Shown here: positions 19,295-30,100 of the stretch, piece by piece
Numbering within the stretch: position 1 is the first letter of the stretch
Layout of the letters: every line of letters starts with the position of its first letter
From: Ianthella basta
Taxonomy: Eukaryota; Porifera; Demospongiae; Verongiida; Ianthellidae
Assembly: GCA_964019415.1 (NCBI GenBank)
Contig: OZ025879.1
Location: forward strand, 5,164,368 to 5,228,367
Length of the DNA: 64,000 nt
Reading direction: 5' to 3'
Program-made: the position numbers and the translations under genes
Notes under the pieces: generated by a model
Seen by the model: the letters and a program-made list of their open reading frames with translations, nothing else
Databases searched by the model: none
What the model was told of the DNA's origin: nothing

Positions 19295-22200
19295 ATGATG
19301 AGGATTTCAGTGCTCTCATGTTTGTGTCTCTATCTCAATACACTGGGAGGTGAGCCTAGTACTTATAATTATAATTAGCTACCTATCACCGTGATAATTG
19401 CAAGTATATCTTTAATTATAAATTCCTTATCTTTCCATCCCTAGCCCTCACAACCCTTTAAATTTATCCTTCTCTTATCATTCTCTCCTCGGCAGATCAT
19501 GGTCTGGTTACGGCACAGAATGCACAAGGTGAGTTGCAGTGCGTTTTGACCCCTCAAAGTTAGTAATTAGCTAGCTATCCCTGCTAGTAGGAAGTCCGCC
19601 GTGACATGTATCTGCGGCATGCCCAGAGGAAACACGTTAACTGCAGTATGCTGTGAGGGTCACACAGGCCAGAAAGCACCGTATTGAATTTGCGTAAACG
19701 CTCAGGAAGGGTTGGTTCTCCAATACCAGCTTCACAACAGGGTTAAAAACCTTGCCGACGTTTCGACCAGATGCTCTGGTCTTCTTCGGGCGAAGATGCT
19801 CTCTTCTTTTTCTCTTATCTTATCAAGGATGTAGGAATGCCATAAAAGGGACAGAAACAGGTAAAGGCTGTTACACAGTGGAGCATTAACCATGGTCCTT
19901 ACATGCAAGAATGTTGCACCTTATACTCTTATACCGTAATCGTAGAAATTTTCGTGGGGCAAAAATTTACATGTACATCCTATCCCTTTAGCATAGGTTA
20001 TGTAATTATATAACTATCTTACCGTCTCATCCACATAATTATGCTTAATGTCTGACCTCTCCCATTCAACCTGGCCTTGCAGGTCTCCTGCTTGCATGTA
20101 CCTGTAACTACCCCTACGGGGGTCAGGGAGCCAACTTCTAGCTAGTTACTACTGGTGCCCTGCCTTGGTCTTAAGTGGGCTGGGCCCGCCCCCGCATGAC
20201 CTTTAACTTATCATCTATGACCTTTGACCTTATCTCAGAGGTCTGCTTTCTTCCATTTCTGACTACATTTCCTCCTAGATTACCCCTGGGGGGACGGGTC
20301 CGAACCACACTTTCATGCCCTCCAGGGAGAGGGAAGAGGATAGAAATTACAAAGCTGATATGCTATTAGAAACTGCTAGCTGCTCTTGGCACCTGCTTGC
20401 GCACGCCAACCCAACTGCACATGCTCAGCCATGGGCCTGCCATGCATGTGCAGTGGGCGCTGCCTTTAACCCACTGGTTTCGCTGCATGTTGGTCCTCAC
20501 ATGAAGCACATCCGGCCTATCACCTTTGCACAGGTTTTCACAAGGGTGCCATTGGTAGAGGCTCATTGCTATGGCATAGGTAGGACTGGGAAAATTCTTG
20601 AGCAATCACATATCTGAGAAATAAATGAATGTAAAACGTTTATCAGTTACAATGCATTGTAACTGATGAAGACCTCCGTGGTCAAAACGTTTTATATTCA
20701 ATCTATTTCTGTTACGTGATTGCTCAAGAATTTGCCCAGTCCTATTATAAATGTGGGTCTGAGGAGATCGTTTGGACAGGATTTACAATATAATAAATAT
20801 TTTGAAGGAGAAGCAAAGAAGGTGGCAGGTGAAGATGGAGGAGATGAATGGAGAACGATTGGTGAAGTAAGTGTATGAAGAAGAAGTGACAGGAAAGAGA
20901 CCTAGAGGAAGACCACAAAGAAGCGATGTATCGATAATTTTAAGTAGTAACTAATTAAATCCACTTATAGCATTTTGAATACAGAATACAAATTTGCCAT
21001 AATTGTTGGGTGACAATGATGACGAAGTGTTATTTAAAATTATATCTATATACGGTTCATTCACTGTGTATTGATGCCACAAACTTTACTGAAATAATAC
21101 TCCTATGAAATACTATTTATAGACTTTCCAAGCTAGCCTTTTGCCTCACTTTCACAAATGATGGCATGACATGTTTTCCTTATAACCTAACAGTTGTCAT
21201 TGATGCCTACCCCAACACTGCTACTGTGGAGCAAGGCACCACCCTGATTTTGGTGTGCAGAGTTGTAGGAGTGCCATCCACCACTGTGCTGAGCTATCAG
21301 TGGACCTGTCCTGGGGGCTATTGTGATGCAGGAGGAGTTGATCCTGAGTGGGCAGCCAGGATTCAACAGGGCAACATCTTGGTGGTGAATGTACGCAGGC
21401 AGGATGTGGACAATGGCGTCTACAACTGCACTGCTCTTGGAGGAGATGGTACACAGCAAGTGGGAGCAGCTAGCTACACACTGGTGGTTGGAAGTGAGTT
21501 GTGCACTTAATTCTCTCAAATTACTGATTCAGAAGAATAAAGCACATTGCATACATGCACAGTCATTCATTATGCTTGATTCTTCCGGAGCTCTAGCTAA
21601 CATTCGATGTTATTGGTTTAAACAGCATTGACTACTCATGCGTTTGGTTGGCAAGAGAAATTGTCATTGTTTTGGCTGGCAAGATATTTCTCATCATTTA
21701 TTGCTTTGGTTGGCAAAAGAATTTGTCACATGCATACCCGTGGCTGTAGTATATCAAAAGTACATTTAAAGTTTTAAAATCTACTATATACATCTGAATA
21801 GACACTCTTGAATATGTAATTTATATTTAGAATGATTGGTAACTTGCAATTGAACTTCAATGGGGGCCAGCTTTTGTACTTGCCATGATATAGCATTACT
21901 TCTCTCATAAACATTCACTTTCCCACATATGGTCTGTCCATGTTGAATTCGATGGTGATTTTAAAGAGTGTTCTATGGTTAGGAACAGCTTTATGAGAAA
22001 ATTCACATTAAGACACCCTGGCATGCTCCAGCAAGTTACCGTATATATAGAGGTGTCCATATAAGTGGTGACATTGCTTCTAGTGTTTACATGGTGGTGA
22101 CCTACTGACTGTCCACTGGTAGTATGCCATAGAAGTGTTGGTGTGCTAATCTCAATGTCAAGACCCTAATGCACTACAGCACCTGCAAACGTTCATAGCT

Positions 22201-25200
22201 ACAGGCTGTAGTGCTCAAAGAGTACAGCTAATGGTGGTATATAGGTGTAGACCCTCCAGTCCATAGGCAGTCTGATATTCACATGTACACTGACTTGATC
22301 AACGTAATGTTCTCTGTGAGAGCCATGAGAAGCATAAAAATAATGTGCCTTTTAAACAAAATTTTTAGGCAGTGTGTATATATGGCATTGTACTTTTAAA
22401 TTGGAAGATGCATCCAATAGTAAAATGTTTGAATCCATAGATCTTCATCAATCTCTATATATTGCAGGCTGCTTGGATGTTGCTGTCTGAGTTTTGTTGG
22501 TCATAAACTCAGGAAGGCCTATGGATCAAAATATGCCATACAAAAAATCCTATTTTGTAATCTAGCCTTGGTACACGACTCAATAATTTGTGTATCTCTA
22601 CCTTTTCAGATGGCCTCTCCTTGTTGAATGAAGATGGTGGGCTAAGAGTGTTCTTTCCCAGGAACAGCTTTGTCACCAACACCACACTCACACACACCAA
22701 CAGACCACGACGAGGAGTGCGGAATCAACAATTTCCTGGAGTTGGCAATGACCACATTGTCTGCTATGGTGGTAGCACACAGGCTGCACAAGTAACATGG
22801 CATAACAACAGTGGACTGCTAGTGGTATGCCATAACAGTGTTGACCCTACACCTTGTGGTGAATGTGGCCCCCGCTGTCAAGGCAATGGTGCTGTAGGTG
22901 TAGACCCTCAAGACAATGAACACACTGATATCCACATGTACACTGACTCAGTTGCATACACGAACCAAGACCTGGAATGTCAAGTGTCTGGTGACCAGTC
23001 AGCATTTATTGGAGTGTATCTCAATAAGGGAGGTGTGTGTGGTCCACTTCATACAAAAGTAATGTTCACTATGTGCACAAATATATTATATATCTTCTAA
23101 CTGATTCTATTATAATTATAGTCATGTACTCACATGCTGCCATTCACGATCAGCAATGGATTGTTATATCAATTGATATCATTGCTGTTGTTTCATGCAG
23201 TACTGCAGTAGGTGAAGGCCAATTCTTATGCTTCTTTTACTGTGCAATAATTGCAGTTGCGAAGTTAGAGCTATTGTACCAGGAATGAATTTCAAATAAT
23301 CTTTATATATCAATCTGCAGAACTGGAGAATGCAGAGTTCCAATCGCCCTCTTCCATCACACAGCGAGCTATTTCTAAGTCATCAGTGAGTGTCTCCTGG
23401 TCCCAAGTGTCAGGTGCTACAGGATACTATGTGAGCTATCAGAGACAGGACCTTGGAACTCCCCCAGTGGTGACTCCACATTATAAGAGGATTCTGGGAG
23501 GGACCACCACTAGTGTCACACTGAGTGGTCTGGAACCAGGAACAACCTACAGGATCAGAGTGTGGTCTACAGATGGGACATCAGTCAGTAGTGGGGCAGG
23601 AGAGATGGATGTGACAACAATGGAAAGTGGTGTGTTGTTCCAGCATTTAATCCATTTTGCTTAATCATTCTCCTCAAGCAACCCCACTGAACAAATATTT
23701 TCATCTCACAAACATGCAGCATGTCGATAGGCTATTAAACCATAGTTGCACCATTTAAAGTAAAGAGTCATGCAGGCTGTCTCCACTCCATGTTATTCTG
23801 TGCTGATGTTTCATAGCTCCCTCCCCACCACGCATGCTGACCATGACTGGAGAACCAATTGGGAGTACCGTTGAACTGAACTGGCTCCCCCCACTCCACC
23901 CTAATGGAGCCATCCACTATGAGATTGAGTATGTACCAGCAATGATACCTGGAGACCCAGTGAATGCAAGAAGCAGCAGCAGCCCTTACTTCACTCTGAC
24001 ACTACCCAATGAGTTCCTGACCTACAATGTCAGAGTAGCAGCTGTCAGCACTCAAGGGCGGGCACAAAGCAATGTCCTTTCAGTGTGTCCTGGGATGAAC
24101 CGAATGAGAGGTATATTTAAAAAGATTCCGTTTCTTGATTTCATTAAAATTAATGATTGCAGACATGTAAAGGCCACGCCATGCCACCTTTTACAGGACC
24201 AGAGCTTCCAACTGGTGTGTCAGTCGTTGTGACTACTATGAACTCTGCTGTGGTGTCTTGGGATGCACAGCAGTCCAGTATGTGCAATGCTGTGATAGGG
24301 AACTACAGTGTGAGGTACCAACTGACTGATTGTGCTTGTAGCAATGCCACAGTGTATACAGCAAGTACCAGTATTACACTACAAGGCTTAGTACCTAATG
24401 CAGAGTACAGTGTGTCAGTGGCTGCCATCGATTCAAATGGAGGAATGAGTGTGTACTCTGCAGTGACCCAGTTCACTGTAACTTCGGCAGCACCACCATG
24501 TGAGATTCATGTCATGATCATGTAGCATCCTGTCTCCTTTACCATACATTGCTGCCTACATGCACAAGTTGTCTTCCTTTGCATGGTGTGCTTCCTTCTG
24601 AGTAGCCTAAATTCAATGCATGTCTCTTTATTTTGCTGACAGGTCATGTAATTAATATGTTCCAACACGCATAAACTTGTGGTTACCAAATCAAGATGAA
24701 CTTCAATGAATATGGCTGTCACAAATAGCTGTAGTTATGACATGTTACATGCACAAACCTTGAGGGTATATATATAACCATACTATATGTATTACTAGGT
24801 GGTATTTCGCATATACATTATACATTGTATTGACTTCCCCCCACATGCTGTTATATTTAGCCAGTAGTGACTCCATTGTGGGTGCTGGTGTGGGAGCCTT
24901 CATTGGAGGTGTTCTGCTGACAGCAGCTATTGGTGGCGGCATTGCTATAGCTGTGCTTTACAAAGCTAAAAGGAGATCGAGCATCAAAACTGAATATGAG
25001 TGAGTGCAGTACTTGTATGCATGAGCTGCGTGTGCCGGAGATTATATTATTATTATTGCATGCAGCACGCCATTTGAATGTATAAATTAGTGTTATTCTA
25101 CAGTATGCACACGCTCATGATCACCTGTGGATCATCATGAATCACCTAGTGTGTGCCACACAGGTGCAAACCTGTGCAATAACATCCCTCCTTACATAAT

Positions 25201-25399
25201 TGTGTACAAATCTTAGGGATATCCTTACTCTTATTATACAATTACTGTCTTTAATTGTGTTTACCCGTTCAGCAATCCCGATGCTCTGTATGATGATCCT
25301 CAGAGTGTACAGCTCCAGGACAACCCAGCTTATGGGACAGCTAGTGTAGCAACTGGATATGGCTCAAAAACCAAAGAGGATGATGAAACATACCATTAG
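19295..25399 (+). CDS. Receptor B: Ig-like/FN3 type I membrane protein (9 exons, intact)
   Basis: Exons: 19295-19349, 19496-19528, 21194-21493, 22610-23032, 23321-23629, 23817-24110, 24197-24499, 24861-24999, 25273-25399; 1983 nt, 660 aa. This is the best complete model of the family. It has a signal peptide, DHGLVTAQNAQ, an Ig-like domain with LVC...YQW...DNGVYNC plus an extra WTCPGGYC cysteine pair, a second divergent Ig-like domain (HIVC...VTW...DLEC), three FN3 domains (exons 5 to 7), a membrane helix (FIGGVLLTAAIGGGIAIAVL) and the stop-transfer KAKRR. The tail has LYDDP, QLQDNPAYGTAS and ETYH. Extracellular exons are phase 1-1; the last junction is phase 2. Intron 2 holds a hairpin MITE and a LINE remnant; intron 3 holds a decayed exon-4 copy. 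The ligand is unknown. Confidence 0.87.
19757..19789 (-). ncRNA. Degenerate hammerhead-like core (minus strand)
   Basis: On the minus strand the order is CCGAAGA, a long stem II (GACCAGA...TCTGGTC), GAAAC, GTC. The first block differs from CTGATGA at the conserved U4 position, so it is probably inactive. It lies in intron 2 of receptor B. Confidence 0.35.
20581..20744. mobile_element. Hairpin MITE with ribozyme-like centre
   Basis: Ends are taggactgggaaaattcttg and, inverted, caagaatttgcccagtccta, with one mismatch. The centre carries CTGATGA, a GACC...GGTC stem and AAAAC, which resembles a hammerhead core with the essential G of GAAA replaced. Relatives with the same layout are at 52570-52671 and 59800-59986. 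Confidence 0.75.
20800..20935 (+). mobile_element. LINE 3' coding remnant in receptor B intron 2
   Basis: It encodes EKQRRWQV.ME....ERLVK.VYEEEV.GKRPRGRP, typical of the C-terminus of LINE reverse-transcriptase ORFs, with one in-frame stop. The same insertion is found in intron 2 of receptor A. Confidence 0.7.
21931..22330 (+). pseudogene. Decayed duplicate of exon 4 inside receptor B intron 3
   Basis: Traces of exon 4 are readable in order: ggtctgtccatgttgaat, tgttctatggttaggaacagc, a mid-exon stretch, gtgtagaccctccagtc, and cacatgtacactgactt. Frames are broken throughout. Receptor C has the same relic in the same place (28670-29040), so the duplication and decay began before B and C separated. 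Confidence 0.8.
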
Positions 25400-25499
25400 T
25401 AGTCTTGCATAGTTTCCACCCCTAAGTACTGCTGTCATCTCTTATATTAGTCTGTGCATCATATATATATTGCATGCTCTTGTATGGTCATATTATTAT

Positions 25500-26200
25500 A
25501 ACAACCTGCAGTGTTGGGAGGCAAGTCAAGTAGGTTGCTATTGGTACACCCAAATAGTATAGCTAGAGCTCACATCATCATACCTATATAGACAATACAC
25601 ATTATAGCTACATACTCAATTGCAAGCTCCCACAAACATAAGCAGATGGTGAATGGCTGCAGCTTCATCGCAGTAATACTTTGCCAGAAGTGCTGTCAAT
25701 GTGTATTGTTAGAAACATGCATGAACTCACTCTGTCTTTTTACTTAGACATATATATAATAATTATTATGAGCTGTACATTGGACTATTTTGCGTGTCCT
25801 AGTGCCGTATACTGTGTATGATGTGGTGCATATTAATAATAATTCATTGACTGATGGACCGATTCATAACACTGCATATGTAGCGGATGAAAACCATAGA
25901 TGCAATGTCCCGTCTGTGCACCATATGTAGCACAATAGCACTCTGATCCTGTAAGTTGTTCCCCTATAGGTCTCGAGCCAACTCAGTGTGACAGTAGTGG
26001 TATTCCCTCTCATACTGTGGAGTAACCATGCACTGGGTCTGCTCCCTATCCGTCTGCACCACCCACTCCTCTCCTCCTCCAATGGACCGTCTCACCCTTC
26101 ACACCTGTATCTCCCACTAGCTCACCCATGGACCTCAAGTTTCTTCTCTCTAGTATCTGTAGCTAACTGTAGCTAACAATCCCCACTACACTATGGATTG
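25500..26200. repeat. Receptor 3' flank shared by B and C
   Basis: The stretch from 'ttgggaggcaagtcaagta' through the inverted FN3 relic matches about 33340-35260 after receptor C, where an insertion of about 0.9 kb (33620-34459) interrupts it. Confidence 0.75.
25908..26026 (-). pseudogene. Inverted FN3-exon relic downstream of receptor B
   Basis: Read on the minus strand it gives a decayed version of exon 5: stretches resembling ccacagtatgagagg, tgtcacactgagttgg, acaacttacaggatcagagt and cagacgggacat. The peptide fragments TVTLSWLE, GTTYRIRV and TDGT correspond to TSVTLSGLEPGTTYRIRV...TDGT. It points against the receptor array. A second copy lies at 34985-35100. Confidence 0.75.
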
Positions 26201-26234
26201 TGCTATATATACTCTCAAAGACCTCCAAAATCCA

Positions 26235-26432
26235 CAGTACCATACATTGAAGTAGCCAGTATACGAAAGTATGTTAGGCTCATCCACAGTCTGCCTAGCT
26301 GCACATTTGGCTATAGTTATGTTCGCTTACTGTATTATGTGTCTGTATCCGACAGCATTCATTTTGATTTCTCACATTAACAATCAGTCGTGCTATTTTT
26401 CTCCTTCCACAGGTGGACTGTCAATGTATACT
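26235..26432 (+). pseudogene. 3' scrap of the HSD17B8-like gene before receptor C
   Basis: The end of exon 6 (cattgaagtagc) and the following intron sequence (cacagtctgcctagc) are recognisable. The last exon at 26413 onward follows an intact acceptor, but TAA has become TAT. Nothing of exons 1 to 5 remains. Confidence 0.8.
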
Positions 26433-26890
26433 GAGTCACTCCCACTGTTTGTCTGAACATATGCATTTTGGGCGTATGCACTTAAAACTGTAGCTACAGC
26501 ATCTAGTGTATGTACATTGACTACAGCAGAGTCTACTATATATAGTGTACTACATCCCATAATATCTGCAATTTGGCATATTCAGTGCTACATATAGCTG
26601 CCACAGCCATGATTATGCGATCCTGACCTTAAGCAGGTGTCTCTCCAATGCAGTGTGTCCTAGCTAAACCTCTGATCACAACTATGTAGTCATTGCATGC
26701 ATGTCAGTATTCAAATGGATGGGCGTGCCTTTTGCATTGTATAATTATACTCATTAGTTAACTAAACAGTGTATGGCGCAAAGTGAGGTCAAAATTCATG
26801 GGTAAGTCATAAGTAGAATAACATTTGTGGTAGTATTCTGCAAACAACTGTAGTCACGATCTTTCCTGTATTGCCAATCTTCTCAGCTTC
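26433..26890. repeat. Shared SDR-3'/receptor-promoter spacer (copy 3 of 3)
   Basis: Homologous to 5223-5700 and 18524-18960, with small indels. Confidence 0.85.
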
Positions 26891-26902
26891 TTATAATGAC
26901 CT

Positions 26903-27022
26903 ATTCAGGCATCCTTTAGGAATTCTGAATGAAGTCTACATTACCCATTCAGGCCTTCTTAAGCATGTTATTATATTATAGTTGTATGATCTCATTTAGG
27001 TTTCCTCGCATACTCATTCAGA
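26903..27022 (+). promoter_or_regulatory. Degenerate CATTCAGG cluster upstream of receptor C
   Basis: One exact CATTCAGG (26946-26953) is accompanied by TATTCAGG, TTCTGAATG, CATTTAGG and CATTCAGA variants. It is more eroded than before A and B, in keeping with the broken coding region of C. Confidence 0.35.
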
Positions 27023-27163
27023 CCTTATTCAGCCATACTAGCCACAAGTTTTAAATTTCCCATTTGCTGAAAACTGCATGAATCAATGTAACTGAAAATA
27101 TCATTTACAGAGTATTATACTCCTCCGAGCTTACACATCTGTGATAAGTGTATAGCTACAATT

Positions 27164-30100
27164 ATGAGGATTTTGGCGCTTTTGTGTATGTGCCTCTTTC
27201 TAAATGCTTTGGGAGGTGAGCCTACTTAGCTGGCTAGCACTGTGTAGGTGTCAAGGTGTAGTGTTGAAGACCAAACATGCTATTTTCACTAGTGTCATAA
27301 AATTCCTTGTATTTCAATCCTTAGCCCTCACTAACCTTTATTCTTCCTTTATTATTCTCTTCAGCAGATCATGGTCTAGTTGAGGCACAGAATGCGCAAG
27401 GTGAGAACTGCATGTTTTGACCTCTCAAGGTCCCTGATGATCCCTAGTAGTAAGAATCCCATCTGTGACATGCATGCCTTGAGGAAACGGTGAAGGTGGT
27501 CAGTCAAATTAAAGCAAAGCAACATTTACAGTATGCTGTCTGCGAAAGTGGGTCACACAGGGCAGACAGTACTTTAGCAATAAAAAAGTGAGATCTAAGT
27601 CTGGTCAGGATATGGCCTATATAGTCTTACTTTGCTCAGTCTACATAGCCTAGCTCGACTACCATTCTTGTCAGATAATAGCGGTCTGGCAATGTGAGAC
27701 TAGTCAGGGCACAGGCTGTTAATTTGACAGTTGCCTGGTGACACCAGTGTGCATGTGTCTCACACCAGTATGGTGATGCAGTTTGTAGAAAGCTAGCATC
27801 TTAGCTATAGGTGGTAACTAAAGATATACGTAGCTGCTATGATGGCATGACATGCATGTTTCTCTCTCACCTCTAGCAGTTGTCATTGATGCCTACCCAA
27901 ACTCTTCCATGGTGGAGCAAGACACCACCCTGATTTTGGTGTGCAGAGTTGTAGGAGTACCATCCACCACTGTGCTGAGCTATCAGTGGACCTGCCCTGG
28001 GAGCTATTGTGATGCAGGAGGAGTTGATCCTGAGTGGGCAGCCAGGATCCAACAGGACAACATCTTGGTGGTGAATGTACGGAGGCAGGATGTGGACAAT
28101 GGTGTCTACAACTGCACTGCTCTTGGAGGAGATGGTACACAGCAAGTGGGAGCAGCTAGCTACACACTGGTGGTTGGAAGTGAGTTGTGGACTTTATTCT
28201 CTCAAAGTATACTGAAGAACAAAGCACATTGCATAGATGCGCATTCATTATGCTTGATTCATCAGGAGATCTTACGTTTGATTCTATATTATGGTTCTGG
28301 ACCATGACTACCCACCATTATTGGGTACCATTTTTGGCTGGCAAATGATATTATTGCTGTCTGCAAATAAAATTGTCATTGGTTTGGTCAGCGAAAAAGT
28401 TTGTCACTTTTAGCAACTGCTTATGGCTGTGATATATCAAAAGTACAGCTTAAGCATTGAAATGCAGTTATAGGAATTTAAATTAGTAAAGTCTACTATG
28501 CTTCAGAATAGACACTCTTGAATATATAATTATTCTATGACTAATTGGCAACAGTTACTTCAACGTCAATGAGGACCAGATTCTGGCAGCAATTATTTGC
28601 CGAGCCTTAATTATTTATGTGATTATGTAAAATTATAGCATTACTTCTCTCATAAACATTCATTCCCCCACAGTTGGTCTATCCTTGTTGAATGAGGATG
28701 GTGATTAAGAACAGCTTTATGACCTAATTTACATTAACACACACTGGTATGCTCCATCAAGTTACCGTTTATGTAGAGGCGTTCCTGGAAATGGTTCCAG
28801 CGTATGGTACGGACTGTCCACTGGTAGCATGCCATAGCAGTGTTGATGTGCTAATCTCAATGTCAAGACCCTAATGCACTACAGCACCCGCAAACGTTCA
28901 TAGCTACAGGCTGTAGTGCTCAAAGAGTACAGCTAATGGTGAATAGGTGTGAACCCTCCAGTCCATAGGCAGTCTGATATACACATGTACACTGACTTGA
29001 TCAACTTAATGCATGTGTGAACCATGAGATCGATGCGTAATAAATTGGCTACATAACAAATGGCAAGACAGTGTATACATGGTATTGTATGTATAAAATT
29101 ACGATTTATTTAAATTAGAAGATGCATCCAGTAATAAAATACTTGATCCATAGAACTTCATCATTAAGTTTGTTGGTCATCAGCTTAGGAAGGTCCATAG
29201 ATCAGAACTAATCATGCTTTTTTGATGGAACTCCATGCTGTGATCTAGCCTGGGTACACAGAGGACTCAATAATCAGTGTATCTCTACTGTTTCAGATGG
29301 CCTCTCCTTGTTGAATGAAGATGGTGGGCTAAGAGTGTTCTTCCCCAGGAACAGCTTTGTCACCAACACCACGCTCACACACACCAACAGACCACGTCAA
29401 AAGCAGAATGAAAATGGAGTTGGCAATGACCACATTGCTTGCTATGGTCATCACCCAGAGTCTGCACAAGCAACATGGCGTAACAGCAGTGGATTGCTAG
29501 TGGTATGCCGCCATCTGAATAATCCTTCACCATGTGGTTTCTGTGGTCCCCGCTGTCGAGGCAATGGTGCTGTAGGTGTAGACCCTCAAGACAGTGTACA
29601 CACTGATATCCACATGTTCACTGACTCACATTCATATGTAAATCAAGACCTAGAATGTCAAGTGTCTAGTGACCAGCCAGCATTTATTGGAGTGTATCTC
29701 AAGAAGGGAGGTGAGCATGACCCACTTCTTATAACATTAATGTTCACTATGTGCACAAAGAAGACTCGAGTACAGTGCTACTATAATTATAATCATGTAC
29801 TCACATGTTGTCATCCAGCAATGGATATTGTTGTATCAATCATTGCTGTTGGTTCATGCATTACTGCTATAGGTGAAGGCCAATTCTTACACTTCATTTT
29901 ACTGCGCATATAATATTGCAGTTGCAAAATTTAGAGCTATTGTACCAGGAATGAATTTCAGATATTATCTTTATATATCAATCTGCAGAGCAGGAGAATG
30001 CAGACTTCCAAGCACCCTCTTCCATCACACAAGGAGCTATATCAACTACAACAGTGAGTGTCTCCTGGTCACAAGTATCAGGTGCTACAGGATACTATGT

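Noticed and set aside
21187..21519. Minus-strand open frames of 77-110 aa opposite each Ig exon
   Set aside because: They recur opposite the same conserved exon in every unit and carry no own signals; they are shadows of the coding strand.
24861..24999. Receptor tails considered as ITIM-bearing inhibitory receptors
   Set aside because: The conserved tyrosine is NPAYGTA, which lacks the +3 Ile/Val/Leu. Only HYVQL in C comes near, and its -2 residue is Pro, so ITIM is not supported.
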